NCBI RefSeq assembly: GCF_000280905.1 | Contig: NZ_ALAP01000078.1 | Location: forward strand, 1-64,000 | Origin: Streptomyces sp. AA1529 | Lineage (GTDB): Bacteria; Actinomycetota; Actinomycetes; Streptomycetales; Streptomycetaceae | Direction of reading: 5' to 3' | DNA length: 64,000 nucleotides | Shown: piece by piece, positions 43,100 through 51,339 of the stretch | Position numbering within the stretch: the first letter of the stretch is position 1 | Layout of the letters: each line of letters opens with the position of its first letter | Notes under the pieces: model-generated | Databases searched by the model: none | What the model saw: only the letters and a program-made list of their open reading frames with translations | What the model was told of the DNA's origin: nothing | Translations under genes and position numbers: made by a program

Positions 43100-43312
43100 A
43101 TGCACATCGACTGGGCCGCACTCGGCCAGGTCTTCGGCGTCAGCCTGGTGGCGACGGTGGGACTCGTCGGCATCTTCACCCTCGGCATCGTCGCCGGCTC
43201 GCCGCGCACCGCCGGCACCGCTCCCTCGGCGCTGGCCCGCACCGGCGCCTACGCCTGCTACGGGCTGTGCCTGGCGGCGGTGGCGTACGGGATCTATCTG
43301 ATCGCGGGCTGA
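43100..43312 (+). CDS. 70-residue membrane protein co-transcribed with pitH2
   Basis: The product has two membrane helices (VFGVSLVATVGLVGIFTLGI and AYACYGLCLAAVAYGIYLIA). It starts 17 nt after the pitH2 stop and is preceded by AAGGGACG. I recognise it only as the small partner regularly next to pitH2 in Streptomyces. It may modulate or stabilise the transporter, inferred from linkage. Confidence 0.75.
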   Translation: MHIDWAALGQVFGVSLVATVGLVGIFTLGIVAGSPRTAGTAPSALARTGAYACYGLCLAAVAYGIYLIAG

Positions 43313-43364
43313 GCCCGCACCCGTCCGGCCGCGGCCCCCGGCAGGGCCGCCGGGGCCGGACGGG

Positions 43365-43415
43365 CGATGTCGGTGAGGGGGTACGGGAGCATCCCGTACC
43401 CCCTCACCGACATCG
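43365..43415. terminator. Perfect 24-bp inverted repeat ending the pitH2 operon
   Basis: Left arm 43365-43388 and right arm 43392-43415 are exact complements around the loop GCA. The stem core GTACGGGA-GCA-TCCCGTAC extends outward through GGTGAGG. It lies 53 nt after the pitH2-partner stop and 46 nt before the B12 riboswitch, so it most likely insulates the two units. There is no T-tract. Confidence 0.75.
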
Positions 43416-43460
43416 CTGCTCGCAGCCCCGTCGCAGGTCAAGGGCGAGTTGACGGGGCCG

Positions 43461-43639
43461 GACCGGCGTGGTGGACTTCCCGTGCCAAACGGCGGCATGG
43501 AGAGGAAGCCGGTGTGAATCCGGCGCGGTCCCGCCACTGTCACCGGGGAGCGCCACCCCCCGACGAAGCCACGGCCCGCACGGGCTGGAAGGCCGGGGGC
43601 GGTGTGGATCCGGGAGCCAGGAGACTCTCGCCGCCGGTC
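43461..43639 (+). ncRNA. Cobalamin (adenosylcobalamin) riboswitch aptamer
   Basis: The conserved core GGAAGCCGGTGTGAATCCGG continues into CGCGGTCCCGCCACTGTCA (43504-43542). The B12 box reads GAGCCAGGAGACT (43613-43625). A perfect 8-bp closing stem P1 pairs GACCGGCG (43461-43468) with CGCCGGTC (43632-43639). Class and orientation are clear. It precedes the cob operon and should lower its expression when B12 is plentiful. The region from 43640 to 43679 holds the expression platform, including a small CAGGG/CCCTG hairpin and the ribosome site GTGAGGA. Confidence 0.95.
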
Positions 43640-43679
43640 GAGTCGAGCCAGGGCGAGGACCCTGAGTGAGGACGCCGAG

Positions 43680-43787
43680 ATGCGTGGCTGTGCCGCCATA
43701 TCCGCCGCCGACGTGCCCGCCGCTGCCGCGGGGAACACCGTCGCGGGAACCGCTGCCGTGGGTGAGTGCGCCGGACCTGTCCGCTGA
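43680..43787 (+). CDS. 35-residue ORF between B12 riboswitch and cobD
   Basis: ATG 43680 follows GAGG by 8 nt and encodes a short Ala/Val/Gly-rich peptide (MRGCAAISAADVPAAAAGNT...). Its TGA overlaps the cobD ATG as TGATG. The ribosome site lies directly after the riboswitch, so B12 could control translation of this ORF and thereby, by coupling, of cobD, which has no ribosome site of its own in the right place. The peptide shows no known motif. Confidence 0.55.
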   Translation: MRGCAAISAADVPAAAAGNTVAGTAAVGECAGPVR

Positions 43788-44761
43788 TGGGCGCCGCTGA
43801 CGTCCGGGTGCGCGGGATCCTGCTGGGGTTCGCCGCCGACGCGCTGCTGGGCGACCCGCGGCGCGGCCACCCGGTGGCCGTCTTCGGCCGGGCCGCCGGA
43901 GCACTGGAGCGCCGCCTGTGGCGCGACCACCGGGGTGCGGGCGCGCTGCACACCCTCCTCGCCGCGGGCGGCGCCGTCGCCGCGGCCGGTGCCGCGTGCC
44001 GTGCCGCGCGCAGCCGGGCGGCCGCACCGCTCCCCGAACTCGTCCTGACCGCGGCCACGACCTGGGCCGTCCTCGGGGGGACGTCGCTGACCCGGGAGGC
44101 GCGGGCCGTGTGCGGCGCGCTGGAGGCCGGGGACCTGGAACTGGCCCGCGAGCGGCTGCCCGCGCTGTGCGGGCGCGACCCGCAGCGGCTGGAGGCACCG
44201 GAAGTGGCCCGTGCCGTGGTCGAGTCGGTGGCGGAGAACACCTCGGACGCCGTGGTGGGGGCCCTGGTCTGGGGCGCGCTGGCCGGTGTCCCCGGTCTGG
44301 TGGGCTTCCGCGCCGTCAACACGCTCGACGCGATGGTCGGTCACCGCTCCTCGCGGCACCGCCGCTTCGGCTGGGCCGCCGCGCGGCTGGACGATGTGGC
44401 GGGCGGCCCGGGAGCGCGGCTGACCGCCGTGCTGGCCACGCTCGCCGGACCCGATCCACGCGGTGCCCTGCACTCCTGGCGGGCCGACGCGCGCCGGCAC
44501 CCCAGCCCCAACGCGGGCCCGGTGGAGGCGTCGTTCGCGGGCGCCCTCGGGGTGCGGCTGGGCGGCACGCTCGCCTACGGCGGCCGGGTCGAGCACCGGC
44601 CCGTCCTCAACGCTTCCGGCCGCGACGTGCGCAGCGCCGACATCGAGCGGGCCGTGCGGCTGTCGCGCCGGGTGGGGCAACTGGCCCTGGTGACGAGCTG
44701 TCTGACGGGAGCGGCGGTGCGCCGCCTGCGGCGGGCCCGCGCGGCGGGAGGAGCACGGTGA
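43787..44761 (+). CDS. cobD: Adenosylcobinamide-phosphate synthase (CobD/CbiB)
   Basis: The 324-residue membrane enzyme attaches aminopropanol (or its phosphate) to adenosylcobyric acid. It has several hydrophobic helices and family motifs DALLGDPRRGHPVAVFGR near the start, VVESVAENTSDAVVGALVWG, and NTLDAMVGHRSSRHRRFGWA. ATG 43787 is chosen because it overlaps the stop of the preceding short ORF (TGATG) and gives the family N-terminus. The cobQ GTG overlaps its stop as GTGA. Confidence 0.92.
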   Translation: MGAADVRVRGILLGFAADALLGDPRRGHPVAVFGRAAGALERRLWRDHRGAGALHTLLAAGGAVAAAGAACRAARSRAAAPLPELVLTAATTWAVLGGTSLTREARAVCGALEAGDLELARERLPALCGRDPQRLEAPEVARAVVESVAENTSDAVVGALVWGALAGVPGLVGFRAVNTLDAMVGHRSSRHRRFGWAAARLDDVAGGPGARLTAVLATLAGPDPRGALHSWRADARRHPSPNAGPVEASFAGALGVRLGGTLAYGGRVEHRPVLNASGRDVRSADIERAVRLSRRVGQLALVTSCLTGAAVRRLRRARAAGGAR

Positions 44762-46365
44762 GCGGGCGCGGAACAGGCGGACTGCTGGTCGCGGGGACGA
44801 CCTCGGACGCGGGCAAGAGCGTGGTGACGGCGGGCATCTGCCGCTGGCTGGCCCGCAAGGGGATACGCGTCGCGCCGTTCAAGGCGCAGAACATGTCGCT
44901 CAACTCCTATGTCACCGCCGACGGAGCGGAGATCGGCCGCGCCCAGGCCATGCAGGCGGCCGCGGCCCGGGTGGAGCCGAGCGCGCTGATGAACCCGGTG
45001 CTGCTGAAGCCGGGCGGCGACCGCACCAGCCAGGTCGTCCTGCTGGGCAAGGCGGTCGGCGAGATGTCGGCGCGGGGCTACTTCGGGCGGCACCCGGGCG
45101 GCGGGGGGCCCGCCGGGGACGGGGCGGACGGCGAGGGGGCGCCGCCCGCGGGGCGCGCGGAGCTGCTGGAGACGGTCGCGGGCTGTCTGGAGGAGCTGCG
45201 GCGCACCCACGACGCGGTCGTCTGCGAGGGCGCGGGCAGCCCGGCCGAGATCAACCTGCGGCGCAGCGACATCGTCAACATGGGGCTGGCCCGGGCCTGC
45301 CGGCTGCCGGTGCTGGTGGTCGGCGACATCGACCGGGGCGGGGTGTTCGCCTCGCTCTTCGGCACGACGGCGCTGCTGGCACCGGAGGACCAGGCGCTGC
45401 TCGCGGGGTATCTGGTCAACAAGTTCCGCGGCGACGGGTCGCTGCTGGAGCCCGGCCTGGAGATGCTGCGGAAGCTGACGGGGCGCCCCACGCTCGGCGT
45501 GCTGCCCTACCGGCACGGGCTGGGCATCGACGAGGAGGACGGGCTGCGGGTGTCGCTGCGCGGGACCGTGCGCGAGTCCGCCGTCGCGGGCCCGTACGGC
45601 GCGGACGTGCTGCGGGTGGCGGTGCTGCCGGTGCCGCTGATGTCCAACTTCACGGATGTGGACGCGCTGGCGGCCGAACCCGGTGTGGTGGTGCGGTTCA
45701 GCGACCGCCCCGAGGAGCTGGCCGACGCGGACCTGGTGGTGGTGCCGGGCACCCGCGGGACGGTCAGGGCCCTGGAGTGGGTACGGGCGCGGGGGCTGGC
45801 GGCGGCGCTGGCGCGGCGCGCGGCGGAGGGCCGGCCGGTGCTGGGGATCTGCGGCGGCTACCAGCTGCTGGGCGAGCGCATCGAGGACGACGTCGAGTCA
45901 CGGGCGGGCGAGGTCGACGGCCTGGGCCTGCTGCCGGTGCGGGTGCGGTTCGCGCCGGACAAGACGCTGGCACGCCCGCACGGGCTGGCGCTGGGCGAGC
46001 CGGTGGAGGGGTACGAGATCCACCACGGAGTGGCCGAGGTGCGGGGCGGCGAGCCGTTTCTGCGCACCGCCGACGACGACGGCGCTCCCGCGGACGGCTG
46101 CCGGGTCGGCACCGTGTGGGGCACCCACTGGCACGGCTCGCTGGAGTCGGACGGCTTCCGCCGCGCCTTCCTGCGGCAGGTCGCCGCCGACGCGGGCCGC
46201 GCGTTCGAACCGGCGCCGGACACCCGGTTCGCGGCGCTGCGCGAGGAGCAGCTCGACCGGCTCGGCGACCTGATCGAGGAGCACGCGGACACGGACGCGC
46301 TGCTGCGGCTCATCGAGCACGGTGTGCCGGAGGGGCTGCCGTTCGTACCGCCGGGGGCGCCGTGA
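44758..46365 (+). CDS. cobQ: Cobyric acid synthase
   Basis: The 535-residue amidotransferase adds four amides to adenosylcobyrinic diamide. It has the N-terminal ATP-binding domain with GTTSDAGKSVVTAG and FKAQNMSLNSYVT. The C-terminal class-I-like glutamine amidotransferase domain has the nucleophile Cys in GICGGYQLLGE and His in GTHWHGSLES. A Gly-rich insertion (about 115-130) is strain-specific. GGAGG precedes GTG 44758. It is the second gene of the riboswitch-controlled operon. Confidence 0.95.
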   Translation: MSGRGTGGLLVAGTTSDAGKSVVTAGICRWLARKGIRVAPFKAQNMSLNSYVTADGAEIGRAQAMQAAAARVEPSALMNPVLLKPGGDRTSQVVLLGKAVGEMSARGYFGRHPGGGGPAGDGADGEGAPPAGRAELLETVAGCLEELRRTHDAVVCEGAGSPAEINLRRSDIVNMGLARACRLPVLVVGDIDRGGVFASLFGTTALLAPEDQALLAGYLVNKFRGDGSLLEPGLEMLRKLTGRPTLGVLPYRHGLGIDEEDGLRVSLRGTVRESAVAGPYGADVLRVAVLPVPLMSNFTDVDALAAEPGVVVRFSDRPEELADADLVVVPGTRGTVRALEWVRARGLAAALARRAAEGRPVLGICGGYQLLGERIEDDVESRAGEVDGLGLLPVRVRFAPDKTLARPHGLALGEPVEGYEIHHGVAEVRGGEPFLRTADDDGAPADGCRVGTVWGTHWHGSLESDGFRRAFLRQVAADAGRAFEPAPDTRFAALREEQLDRLGDLIEEHADTDALLRLIEHGVPEGLPFVPPGAP

Positions 46366-46438
46366 GAAGCCCGGGTCCGGGCGGCACGGCGCGGTGCGCG
46401 GCACAGCGGGCCCGGCACCGGCGCGGCGCGGCGTGGCC

Positions 46439-46595
46439 GACGCGGCGGACGCGGCGGACGCGGCGGACGCGGCCGGCGGCAGGACCAGCGGGACCACCAG
46501 GACCCGTTGGACCGGCTCGACCGGCTCGACACAGCCCGGTCGACCCGATCAGCCCGACCAAACCCGCCAGCCCCGCCAACCCCGCCAACCCCGCC
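46439..46595 (+). repeat. Three short 9-bp tandem arrays between cobQ and the chelatase gene
   Basis: GACGCGGCG occurs four times in a row (46439-46474, last copy one base off). GACCGGCTC occurs twice (46510-46527). A family of AACCCCGCC units occurs four times (46560-46595). The 268-bp gap between cobQ and the chelatase gene has no other feature. The 9-nt period keeps reading frames open, which explains an apparent upstream extension of the chelatase ORF. Confidence 0.7.
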
Positions 46596-46633
46596 AGCAC
46601 AGCACGAAAGCCACTCGAAGGAGTGATCAGCGC

Positions 46634-48802
46634 ATGAGCGCCCGGTATCCGTTCACCGCGGTCGTCGGCATGGCCGACCTGCGGCTGGCCCTGCTGCTCA
46701 ACGCCGTCAGTCCGGCGGTGGGCGGTGTGCTGGTGCGGGGTGAGAAGGGCACCGCCAAGAGCACCGCCGTCCGGGCCCTGGCGGACCTGCTGCCGCAGGT
46801 GCCCGTGGTGGCGGGCTGCCGGTTCAGCTGCGACCCCGCCGCGCCCGACCCGGAGTGCCCGGACGGGCCGCACGAGACGGCCGCCGCGCAGGCCCGCGCG
46901 GCGCGCATGGTCGAGCTGCCCGTCGGCGCCTCGGAGGACCGGCTGGTGGGCGCGCTGGACATCGAACGCGCCCTCGCCGAGGGCGTGAAGGCGTTCGAGC
47001 CGGGGCTGCTGGCGGACGCGCATCGCGGCATCCTGTACGTGGACGAGGTCAACCTGCTCCACGACCACCTGATCGACGTCCTGCTGGACGCCGCCGCCAT
47101 GGGCGCCTCCTACGTGGAGCGCGAGGGCGTCTCCGTCCGGCACGCCTCCCGGTTCCTGCTGGTCGGCACCATGAACCCGGAAGAGGGCGAGCTGCGCCCC
47201 CAGTTGCTCGACAGGTTCGGGCTGACGGTCGAGGTGGCCGCCTCCAGGGATCCGGAGGAGCGGGTGGAGGTGGTGCGGCGGCGGCTCGCCCACGACGACG
47301 ACCCGGCGGGCTTCGCGGCGCGCTGGGCGGACGACGAGCGGGAGCTGCGCGAGCGGGTCGCGGCGGCCCGCGCGCTGCTGCCCGCCGTGGAGCTGGACGA
47401 CGCGGCGCTGCGGCAGATCGCCGCCGCCTGCGCCGCGTTCGAGGTGGACGGCATGCGGGCGGACATCGTGATGGCGCGCACCGCGGTGGCGCTCGCCGCC
47501 TGGGCGGGCCGGACCCGGGTCGAGTCCGCGGATGTCCGGCAGGCGGCGCTGCTGGCGCTCCCGCACCGGCGCAGGCGCAATCCGTTCGACGCCCCGGGCC
47601 TGGACGAGGACAAGCTGGATCGCACGCTGGAGGAGAACAGCGAGCCCGACGGCGGCCCCGGGCCGGACGGTCCGGAAGAACCCGGCGGACCGGACGGCCC
47701 CGACGACGGCCCCGGCGGCGGGCCGGACGGCGGCGGCCCCGGCGGCGGCGGCGCGGCGCCGCCGCGGGAGGAGTCGCGGGACGGCGCGGGCGGCGAGCCG
47801 TCCGTCCCCGAGCAGCCGCAGCCGGACCCCGCCGAGCGGACCACCGAACAGTCCGGCCCGCAGCCCTCCCCCGGGTCCTCGGCGCAGGCGCCCGACTCCG
47901 GGCAGGGCACGCCCGACCCCGACGCACCCGCGGGGCCCCAGGGCACCGCGGCGTCCGGCGAGCCGTTCGCGGCGCGCACCCTGACCGTCCCGGGGCTCGG
48001 CGAGGGCGCGGCGGGCCGGCGTTCGCGGGCCCGGACCTCGCACGGCCGCACCACCGGGTCGCGCCGCCCGCAGGGGACGCTGGGCAAGCTGCATCTGGCC
48101 GCCACCGTGCAGGCGGCGGCCCCGCACCAGCACGCTCGCGGCCGCCGCGGCAGCGGACTCGTGCTGCGCCGGGACGATCTGCGGGAGGCCGTGCGGGAGG
48201 GCCGCGAGGGCAACCTGGTGCTGTTCGTGGTGGACGCCTCCGGCTCGATGGCGGCCCGGCAGCGGATGGGCGCGGTCAAGGGCGCGGTGCTGTCGCTGCT
48301 GCTGGACGCCTACCAGCGGCGGGACAAGGTGGGCCTGGTGACGTTCCGGCGCGGTGCGGCCGAGGTGGCGCTGCCGCCCACCTCGTCGGTGGACGCGGCG
48401 GCGGCGCGGCTGGAGTCGCTGCCGACCGGTGGGCGCACCCCGCTGGCCGCCGGGTTGCTGCGGGCGCGGGAGGTGCTGCGGGTCGAGCGGCTGCGGGACC
48501 CGGCGCGGCGGCCGCTGCTGGTCACCGTCACGGACGGCCGCGCGACGGGCGGCCCGGAGCCGCTGGTGCGGGCCCGGCAGGCGGCGCGGCTGCTGGCGGC
48601 GGACGGCACCGCCTCGGTGGTCGTGGACTGCGAGGCGGGGCACGTACGGCTGGGGCTGGCCCGCGAGCTGGCCGCCGAACTGGGCGGCGAGGCGGTCACG
48701 TTGGAGGAGCTGCGCGCGGACGCGGTGACGGACCTGGTCCGGCACACGACGGACGCGCGCGGCGCACGGCAGGCAGGCAAGCACACAGGGAGGGCCGCAT
48801 AG
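46634..48802 (+). CDS. Fused ChlI/ChlD-type cobaltochelatase subunit
   Basis: The 722-residue protein joins two chelatase subunits. Residues about 1-330 are an AAA+ ATPase with VRGEKGTAKSTAVR (Walker A), ILYVDEVNLLHDHLIDVLLD (Walker B) and an arginine-rich lid. A Pro/Gly/Asp-rich linker spans about 335-480. A von Willebrand A domain (about 530-715) has the MIDAS motif VVDASGSMAARQR and TVTDGRATGG. Its place in the cob operon implies cobalt insertion with a CobN subunit encoded elsewhere. AAGGAG lies about 10 nt before the ATG. Confidence 0.88.
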   Translation: MSARYPFTAVVGMADLRLALLLNAVSPAVGGVLVRGEKGTAKSTAVRALADLLPQVPVVAGCRFSCDPAAPDPECPDGPHETAAAQARAARMVELPVGASEDRLVGALDIERALAEGVKAFEPGLLADAHRGILYVDEVNLLHDHLIDVLLDAAAMGASYVEREGVSVRHASRFLLVGTMNPEEGELRPQLLDRFGLTVEVAASRDPEERVEVVRRRLAHDDDPAGFAARWADDERELRERVAAARALLPAVELDDAALRQIAAACAAFEVDGMRADIVMARTAVALAAWAGRTRVESADVRQAALLALPHRRRRNPFDAPGLDEDKLDRTLEENSEPDGGPGPDGPEEPGGPDGPDDGPGGGPDGGGPGGGGAAPPREESRDGAGGEPSVPEQPQPDPAERTTEQSGPQPSPGSSAQAPDSGQGTPDPDAPAGPQGTAASGEPFAARTLTVPGLGEGAAGRRSRARTSHGRTTGSRRPQGTLGKLHLAATVQAAAPHQHARGRRGSGLVLRRDDLREAVREGREGNLVLFVVDASGSMAARQRMGAVKGAVLSLLLDAYQRRDKVGLVTFRRGAAEVALPPTSSVDAAAARLESLPTGGRTPLAAGLLRAREVLRVERLRDPARRPLLVTVTDGRATGGPEPLVRARQAARLLAADGTASVVVDCEAGHVRLGLARELAAELGGEAVTLEELRADAVTDLVRHTTDARGARQAGKHTGRAA

Positions 48803-49410
48803 TGCCGAAGGGACAGCCGGAGGTCGTGCCCCAGGACGGTCTCACCACCCGCCAGCGGCGCAACAGGCCGCTGGTGGCGGTCCACACCGGCGTCGGCAAG
48901 GGCAAGTCGACGGCCGCCTTCGGGCTGGCGCTGCGCGCCTGGAACCAGGGGTGGCCGATCGGGGTGTTCCAGTTCGTGAAGTCCGCGAAGTGGCGGGTCG
49001 GCGAGGAGCGCGCCCTGAAGGTGCTCGGCGACTCGGGCGAGGGCGGCAGCGTGACCTGGCACAAGATGGGCGAGGGCTGGTCCTGGATCCAGCGCAACGT
49101 CCAGGACGGCGAGATGGGCAGCGAGGCGGCGGCCCGGGAGGGCTGGGAGCAGGTCAAGCGGGACCTGGCGGCCGAGACCTACCGGCTGCTGGTGCTGGAC
49201 GAGTTCGCCTACCCGATGCACTGGGGCTGGGTGGACCCGGCGGAGGTCGTGTCCGTACTGCGGGACCGCCCCGGCACCCAGCACGTGGTGATCACCGGCC
49301 GGAACGCGCCGCAGCAGCTGATCGACGCGGCCGACCTGGTCACCGACATGTCGAAGGTCAAACACCCCATGGACGCGGGCCAGAAGGGGCAGAGGGGCAT
49401 CGAGTGGTGA
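48802..49410 (+). CDS. cobO: Cob(I)yrinic acid a,c-diamide adenosyltransferase
   Basis: The 202-residue enzyme of the CobA/CobO type transfers the adenosyl group from ATP to the corrin cobalt. It has the P-loop HTGVGKGKSTAAFGLALRA and the conserved LVLDEFAYPMHWGWVD and VVITGRNAPQQLIDAADLVT segments. The GTG start overlaps the chelatase TAG as TAGTG, and GGGAGGG precedes it. Length matches the family. Confidence 0.95.
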   Translation: MPKGQPEVVPQDGLTTRQRRNRPLVAVHTGVGKGKSTAAFGLALRAWNQGWPIGVFQFVKSAKWRVGEERALKVLGDSGEGGSVTWHKMGEGWSWIQRNVQDGEMGSEAAAREGWEQVKRDLAAETYRLLVLDEFAYPMHWGWVDPAEVVSVLRDRPGTQHVVITGRNAPQQLIDAADLVTDMSKVKHPMDAGQKGQRGIEW

Positions 49411-49444
49411 GCGGTGGCGCTGCCGGGCGGCCGGGAGCCGCCGC

Positions 49445-50827
49445 GTGATCCGCACCCCGCGCCTGGTGATCGCCGCGCCGTCCTCCGGCAGCGGGAAGAC
49501 GACCGTGGCCACCGGGCTGATGGCGGCGTTCAGCGCGCGAGGGCTGGCCGTCTCGCCGCACAAGGTGGGACCCGACTACATCGACCCCGGCTACCACGCG
49601 CTGGCGACCGGCCGCCCGGGCCGCAATCTGGACGCCTATCTGTGCGGCCCGGAGCGGATCGCCCCGCTGCTGGGCCATGCCGCCGCCGGGGCGGATCTCG
49701 CGGTCGTCGAAGGCGTGATGGGGCTGTACGACGGTGCCGCCGGGCAGGGCGAGCTGGCGTCGACCGCGCATGTCGCCAAGCTGCTGCGGGCCCCGGTGGT
49801 GCTGGTGGTGGACGGCTCCTCGCAGTCGCGTTCGGTGGCGGCGCTGGTGCACGGCTTCGCCTCCTGGGACCCGCAGGTGCGGGTTGCCGGGGTGGTGCTC
49901 AACAAAGTGGGCTCGGACCGGCACGAGGAGCTGCTGCGGGAGGCCCTGGAGGGTTCGGGCGTGCCGGTGCTGGGGGTGCTGCGCCGTGCGAAGGCGGTCC
50001 GTGCGCCCTCCCGGCACCTGGGGCTGGTGCCGGTCGCGGAGCGGCGCGCGGAGGCGGTGGAGTCGGTGGCGGCGCTCGCGGAGCAGGTGCGCACCGGCTG
50101 CGATCTGGACGCGCTGCTGGCGCTCGCGCGGCAGGCGCCGCCGCTGCCCGAGGAGGCGTGGGACCCGGCCGCCGAGCTGGAGGCGCGGCCGGTGGCCCGG
50201 GCGCCGCGGGTGGCGGTGGCCGGCGGCGAGGCGTTCACCTTCTCCTACGCCGAGCACGGCGAGCTGCTGCGGGCCGCGGGTGCCGAGGTCGTCCCCTTCG
50301 ACCCGCTGCGGGACCGGGCGCTGCCGCACGGCACGGCGGGACTGGTCGTCGGAGGCGGTTTCCCCGAGGTGTACGCACCGGAGTTGGCTGAAAACCGCCC
50401 CCTGCGGGAGCAGATCGCGGCCTTCCGCGGACCGATCGCGGCCGAGTGCGCCGGGCTCCTCTACCTGGCGCGGGAGCTGGACGGCAAGCCGATGTGCGGG
50501 GTGCTCGACGCGCGCGGGCGGATGGCGGAGCGGCTGACGCTGGGCTACCGCGAGGCGGTCGCCGTGGCCGACAGCGCCCTGGCCGAGGCGGGCACCCGGG
50601 TACGCGGGCACGAGTTCCACCGCACCGAACTGCTGCCGGGCGCCGGGCAGGTGCCCGCCTGGGGGCTGGTGCGGCCCGAACGCCGCACCGAAGGCTTCGT
50701 CCAGGGCAACGTGCACGCCTCCTACCTGCATGTGCACTGGGCCGCCGCACCGCGGATGGCGGCCCGGTTCGCGGCGCGCTGCGCGGCGCGGTGGGAGGCC
50801 GGGAGCCCGGCGGGCAGCGTCGCATGA
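49445..50827 (+). CDS. cobB: Cobyrinate a,c-diamide synthase
   Basis: The 460-residue amidotransferase makes the a- and c-amides of cobyrinic acid. The N-terminal ATPase domain has APSSGSGKTTVATGLMAAF and HKVGPDYIDPGYH. The C-terminal glutaminase domain has the Cys in AAECAGLLYLA and the His in GHEFHRTELL. GTG 49445 has GGGAG upstream. The next gene overlaps its stop as ATGA, so the operon continues without break. Confidence 0.95.
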   Translation: MIRTPRLVIAAPSSGSGKTTVATGLMAAFSARGLAVSPHKVGPDYIDPGYHALATGRPGRNLDAYLCGPERIAPLLGHAAAGADLAVVEGVMGLYDGAAGQGELASTAHVAKLLRAPVVLVVDGSSQSRSVAALVHGFASWDPQVRVAGVVLNKVGSDRHEELLREALEGSGVPVLGVLRRAKAVRAPSRHLGLVPVAERRAEAVESVAALAEQVRTGCDLDALLALARQAPPLPEEAWDPAAELEARPVARAPRVAVAGGEAFTFSYAEHGELLRAAGAEVVPFDPLRDRALPHGTAGLVVGGGFPEVYAPELAENRPLREQIAAFRGPIAAECAGLLYLARELDGKPMCGVLDARGRMAERLTLGYREAVAVADSALAEAGTRVRGHEFHRTELLPGAGQVPAWGLVRPERRTEGFVQGNVHASYLHVHWAAAPRMAARFAARCAARWEAGSPAGSVA

Positions 50828-51339
50828 GCGCTCCGGGCACGGGCGCCGGGCCGCGGCTCGTCACCGTCGGAGTGGGCACCTGCGCGGGCGTGCAGGCGGA
50901 GGAGGTGCTGGATGTGGTGGTGAGTGTGCTGGCAGCCGTGCTCCCGGCGGACGGGGCCGGCGGACGGGAGCGGTTCCCGGCGGACGGCGCCCCCTCCGGC
51001 GGGGCGACGGCGCTCGCGACCGTCCAGGCACGGGCCGCCGAACCCGGGCTGCTGGCGGCGGCCCGGCGGCTGGACCTGCCGCTGATCGCCTACGACGCGC
51101 GGACGCTGGCCCGGGTGCGGGTACCGCACCCCTCGGACTTCTCCCGCGCGGCCGTGGGCACGCCCTCGGTCGCCGAGGCGGCGGCGCTGCTGGCCTGCGG
51201 AGGCGGCGGCGGGACGACCGTGCGGGGCGGCGCCCCGGTGCTGCTGGTCCCGAAGACGAAGTCGCGTCCGGCGGCCGGAGCCCCGGTGCGCGCCACCGCC
51301 GCCGTCGCCGCCCTCGCCGTCCCGGGGCGGGAGCGGTGA
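50824..51339 (+). CDS. cobE: Cobalamin biosynthesis protein of the CobE/CbiG C-terminal family
   Basis: The 171-residue protein has the CobE signature VTVGVGTCAGVQAEEVLDVV at the start and AAARRLDLPLIAYDARTLA in the middle, ending in an Ala-rich segment with LLVPKTKSRPAAG. CobE/CbiG-C domains act in corrin ring contraction, although the exact function of free-standing CobE is unclear. It overlaps cobB (ATGA) and cobC (GTGA) in a translationally coupled chain. Confidence 0.8.
   Translation: MSAPGTGAGPRLVTVGVGTCAGVQAEEVLDVVVSVLAAVLPADGAGGRERFPADGAPSGGATALATVQARAAEPGLLAAARRLDLPLIAYDARTLARVRVPHPSDFSRAAVGTPSVAEAAALLACGGGGGTTVRGGAPVLLVPKTKSRPAAGAPVRATAAVAALAVPGRER

Noticed and set aside
43602..43679. 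Longer version of the small ORF between riboswitch and cobD (start at 43602)
   Set aside because: It would start inside the B12 aptamer and lacks a ribosome site. ATG 43680 has a good one, so the shorter version is kept.
46310..48784. 824-codon ORF on the - strand opposite the chelatase gene
   Set aside because: It is a long open frame caused by high GC and the 9-bp repeats. It has no family motifs, while the + strand encodes AAA+ and VWA motifs.
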